A stretch of DNA of 64,000 nucleotides, taken from NCBI GenBank assembly GCA_000827495.1, contig KN817585.1:124001-188000 (forward strand). Direction: 5' to 3'. Every line of letters starts with the position of its first letter. The stretch's first letter is position 1. This stretch comes from Hypholoma sublateritium FD-334 SS-4 (Eukaryota; Basidiomycota; Agaricomycetes; Agaricales; Strophariaceae). The notes under the pieces were generated by a model. It made no database searches. It saw nothing but the letters and a program-made list of their open reading frames with translations, and was not told the DNA's origin. The position numbers and the translations under genes are program-made. Of this stretch, positions 59,605 through 64,000 are shown piece after piece.

Positions 59605-60077
59605 GGGTGCTTTCAGAACTTTGTGTGTACGCAATATGTATATCATATGTAAATAAAGGACTTTGACGGACAACTACCTAAAAGTAACAGTTTGAATGAT
59701 CAGCACAGAGCTCTTCCCTGAATCTCTTGCTCTTGTTTGAAAGGAAAATGATAATAAACGGATGGCAGGGAGCTCACTGCTATCAAGGCGGTCCATACGC
59801 GCGGTTGCGATTGACATGAAAAAGTACGTTGCGTTGACGACACGGGCGCCTAACACTCCATTGACGGGCGGACTGCCAAAAGATGACAGACTGGCGGCAG
59901 GCATGGCTAGCTGCTGCTGAGTGACTGCCTAATGGTCAGTGGTCACGACTCACTTCAAAGTTCAAACTTGTGCTTTAAAATTTATTAAGTTTTGAGGCTT
60001 GAAAGTTGAAGACTTGAAGTTGAGAGTCGAGACTTGACAATGATATGATCGTCAAGCAGTGTGAACGACCAAAAAAT
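59605..60077. other. Duplicated ligase 3' flank and spacer
   Basis: To about 59780 this resembles the sequence downstream of the intact ligase gene, for example ACGCAATATGTATATCATAT and AAACGGATGGCAG. Further on there is a run of related short units built on GACTTGAAG/GTTGAAGA at 59990-60040. No gene is seen. Confidence 0.45.
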
Positions 60078-60164
60078 TGGACGCATTGGGAATTGAACCC
60101 AACACCTCTCGCAAATCACAGTAGAATGCTAAGCGAGCGTGATAACCAACTACACCATGTGCCC
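60078..60164 (-). tRNA. tRNA-Ala (AGC) with intron
   Basis: The minus strand reads GGGCACATGGTGTAGTTGGT, then the anticodon stem CTCGC/GCGAG with loop TTAGCAT holding anticodon AGC. A 13-14 nt intron interrupts the anticodon loop at the usual place. The T-arm is TTGGGTTCAATTCCCAA and the molecule ends ..TGCGTCCA. D-, anticodon- and T-stems pair well. The acceptor stem has one A-C mismatch and one G-U pair, where most alanine tRNAs have GGGCGC. It may therefore be a slightly diverged but functional gene, or one in early decay. Confidence 0.88.
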
Positions 60165-60891
60165 ACATAATGTAGTATGTCCTTGCGTGTCGATGATTTA
60201 ACAAGCTCTGAAATGCACTTTTGGCGCTTCGGGTTCTAGATGGCAGCCCCCCACAGACCGGCAGAACATAGACGAACCAGAACAACATCCTCCAACGCTA
60301 CGTCGCAATATGGGGAACAAAGCCATGGGAGGGCAGTACCCTGTGGACAGCCGCCAGCCGCCGACGCCCCGTCGTGCACCATGTAGAATGACGTAGTTCA
60401 CTTGTAAATGTTCAGAGAGAGTCCAGGCGTAGTAGCGTTGGCAGTGCAGCATCTGCGGAGACATGGGAAAGTGGGTGGAGGGGCGGGTATTTTGCTGGCG
60501 GAGGTGGCAGATTGCATGACGTACATGTGTTCTTGTGACAGGTGGCTTAATAGGCGCTTGCAAAGAAGTCCGGGGTAGCTGACCCGGCGCTTCAAAAAGC
60601 GCGGTCGTGTCAGAAATGTACCTTCGGACGTGCCACAGTCTGATTCTCAGCTCATCAAAGGCGGAAGAGTCAGGATGCTCAAGATGATTGTGTGGATAGA
60701 AGTACATAGCTGTTGTACAAGTGGCACTTTGCGCAAAGTAGAAAAGAATGCCGATAGTCCTCTATCAGAAACTGCCGCGCAAGGCATCCCACCCTCCGCG
60801 CTAAGCATAGTAGGGCGGATCCGGCTCGAGTCGGCGAAGGGAAGTGGGCGATGATAGTCGACGAGGAGGAGGAGAAAGGGGAGGATCCGGG
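60165..60891. other. Intergenic, no gene seen
   Basis: Between the tRNA gene and the TOA2 stop codon. A minus-strand frame at 60198-60707 has no recognisable content; part of this stretch is the TOA2 3' UTR. Confidence 0.4.
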
Positions 60892-61414
60892 TTACTTTTT
60901 GCCCGCCTCGATGGCATCGCCGTTCTTGCACGCGATGATTTTGATGCGCTGCGCGTTGACCATGTCGTTCGACTCCATTTTGAACGTCGGGTTCTTGATG
61001 ATGAACGTCCACACGTCGTCGCACAGGCGGTAAGTCCGCAGGCTTCCCTGCAGCGAGACAGGCGGCTTGCAGCGCAGTCGCAAGAGCGGGGACGGGGAAA
61101 CGCACCTTGAGCGTGGTCTTTGTCTTGACCTGCTTCACCATCGTGTCTGCAAGCGACTTGTCGAACTACTGGCGTGTCAGAGAATGTCCATATCACGCCG
61201 TGAGGCGCGCAGTTTGAAGCGGAAGACTTACTTGCTGTAACACCTTCATTGCCAGCTGTGGCGTAATCGCGCCGCTCGTGATGAGTTCGTCCAGCGAATC
61301 CGTGAGCGCCATGCCAATCCTGTATGCCGTCAGTAGTGTCAGTATCAGCAAACAAACGGGCGGCGTAGTAGCGTACGAAGAGCCGCGGTAGAACTCGTAG
61401 TATGCAGTAGCCAT
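60892..61414 (-). CDS. TOA2: TFIIA small (gamma) subunit
   Basis: The small subunit of general transcription factor TFIIA, which stabilises TBP on the TATA box in the nucleus. Four short exons give about 114 residues, the normal size. Read in order: [113 protein letters not shown]. The N-terminal part is the four-helix domain and the C-terminal part the beta-barrel that touches TBP and DNA. An in-frame upstream ATG at 61459 would add 15 residues; ATG 61414 fits the family start better. The stop is TAA at 60892-60894. Confidence 0.95.
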
Positions 61415-61591
61415 GGTGGTCGTGGACAGGTGAGGCACGACGCCGAGCGCAGCCTTCACTGCGAGTCAGCACGCTCGGCGCCGGGCACGTGTAATCTAAT
61501 CTTATCTACAAGTTAGCACGTGTCGAGACATCATTGAGAAAATCGCTCGCCGCTACAAATCACTTTGAACACTTTACATTCCTCCTACGAT
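61415..61591. promoter_or_regulatory. Shared divergent promoter of TOA2 and NCL1
   Basis: Only 177 bp separate the start codons of two divergent housekeeping genes. No strong TATA box is obvious. The two genes may be co-regulated; this is inferred from the arrangement alone. Confidence 0.5.

Positions 61592-64000
<2,409 letters not shown>

Overview
This window is nuclear DNA of a filamentous basidiomycete, most likely an Agaricomycete. The protein genes are cut by many short GT-AG introns (about 45-80 nt). ATP-citrate lyase is a single fused polypeptide. Several families typical of mushroom genomes are present: a DUF6534-type membrane protein, a seven-helix-like membrane protein, an HNH-domain protein, TPR+SET proteins and a fungal GST. 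The species cannot be named from sequence alone; a polypore-like fungus is only a guess.

Layout. 1-393: 5' part of a small secreted protein (minus). 881-2954: a 2.07-kb element bounded by ~230-250 bp inverted repeats; every N of the window lies inside it. 3421-9654: LTN1/listerin, the ribosome-quality-control E3 ligase, 16 exons (minus). 11323-13599: bestrophin-like channel (plus). 14222-15166: intronless Ser-rich protein of unknown function. 15236-15611: two 188-bp tandem repeats. 16684-17751: membrane protein (minus). 19.1-26.5 kb: an accessory block made by segmental duplication, with two TPR+SET genes (minus), one GST remnant and one intact GST (minus), a 443-bp MITE with TA target sites, and a fragment resembling a glycoside hydrolase. 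28396-33544: a 1,620-residue low-complexity protein ending in an RRM-like fold (minus). 33.5-39.1 kb: a very GC-rich stretch without a credible gene, holding interspersed repeats. 41277-42612: secreted GH105-like hydrolase (plus). 44987-46285: DUF6534-type membrane protein with a 14-nt micro-exon (plus). 49217-53309: fused ATP-citrate lyase (minus). 55156-57595: 4-coumarate:CoA-ligase-like enzyme (plus). 57963-59259: HNH-domain protein (plus), followed by a chimeric fragment of the ligase gene. 60078-60164: tRNA-Ala(AGC) with an intron (minus). 60892-61414: TOA2 (minus), divergent from 61592-64000: NCL1/TRM4 tRNA methyltransferase (plus, runs off the end).

The window mixes conserved housekeeping genes (LTN1, ATP-citrate lyase, TOA2, NCL1) with fast-changing accessory stretches. 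No obvious metabolic gene cluster is seen; the ligase and the lyase are close neighbours and both concern CoA thioesters, but that is weak evidence of a shared role. The most informative findings are the N-marked inverted-repeat element, the SET-GST duplication with its decayed GST copy, the MITE, the chimeric ligase pseudogene flanking the HNH gene, and the GC-rich gene desert.
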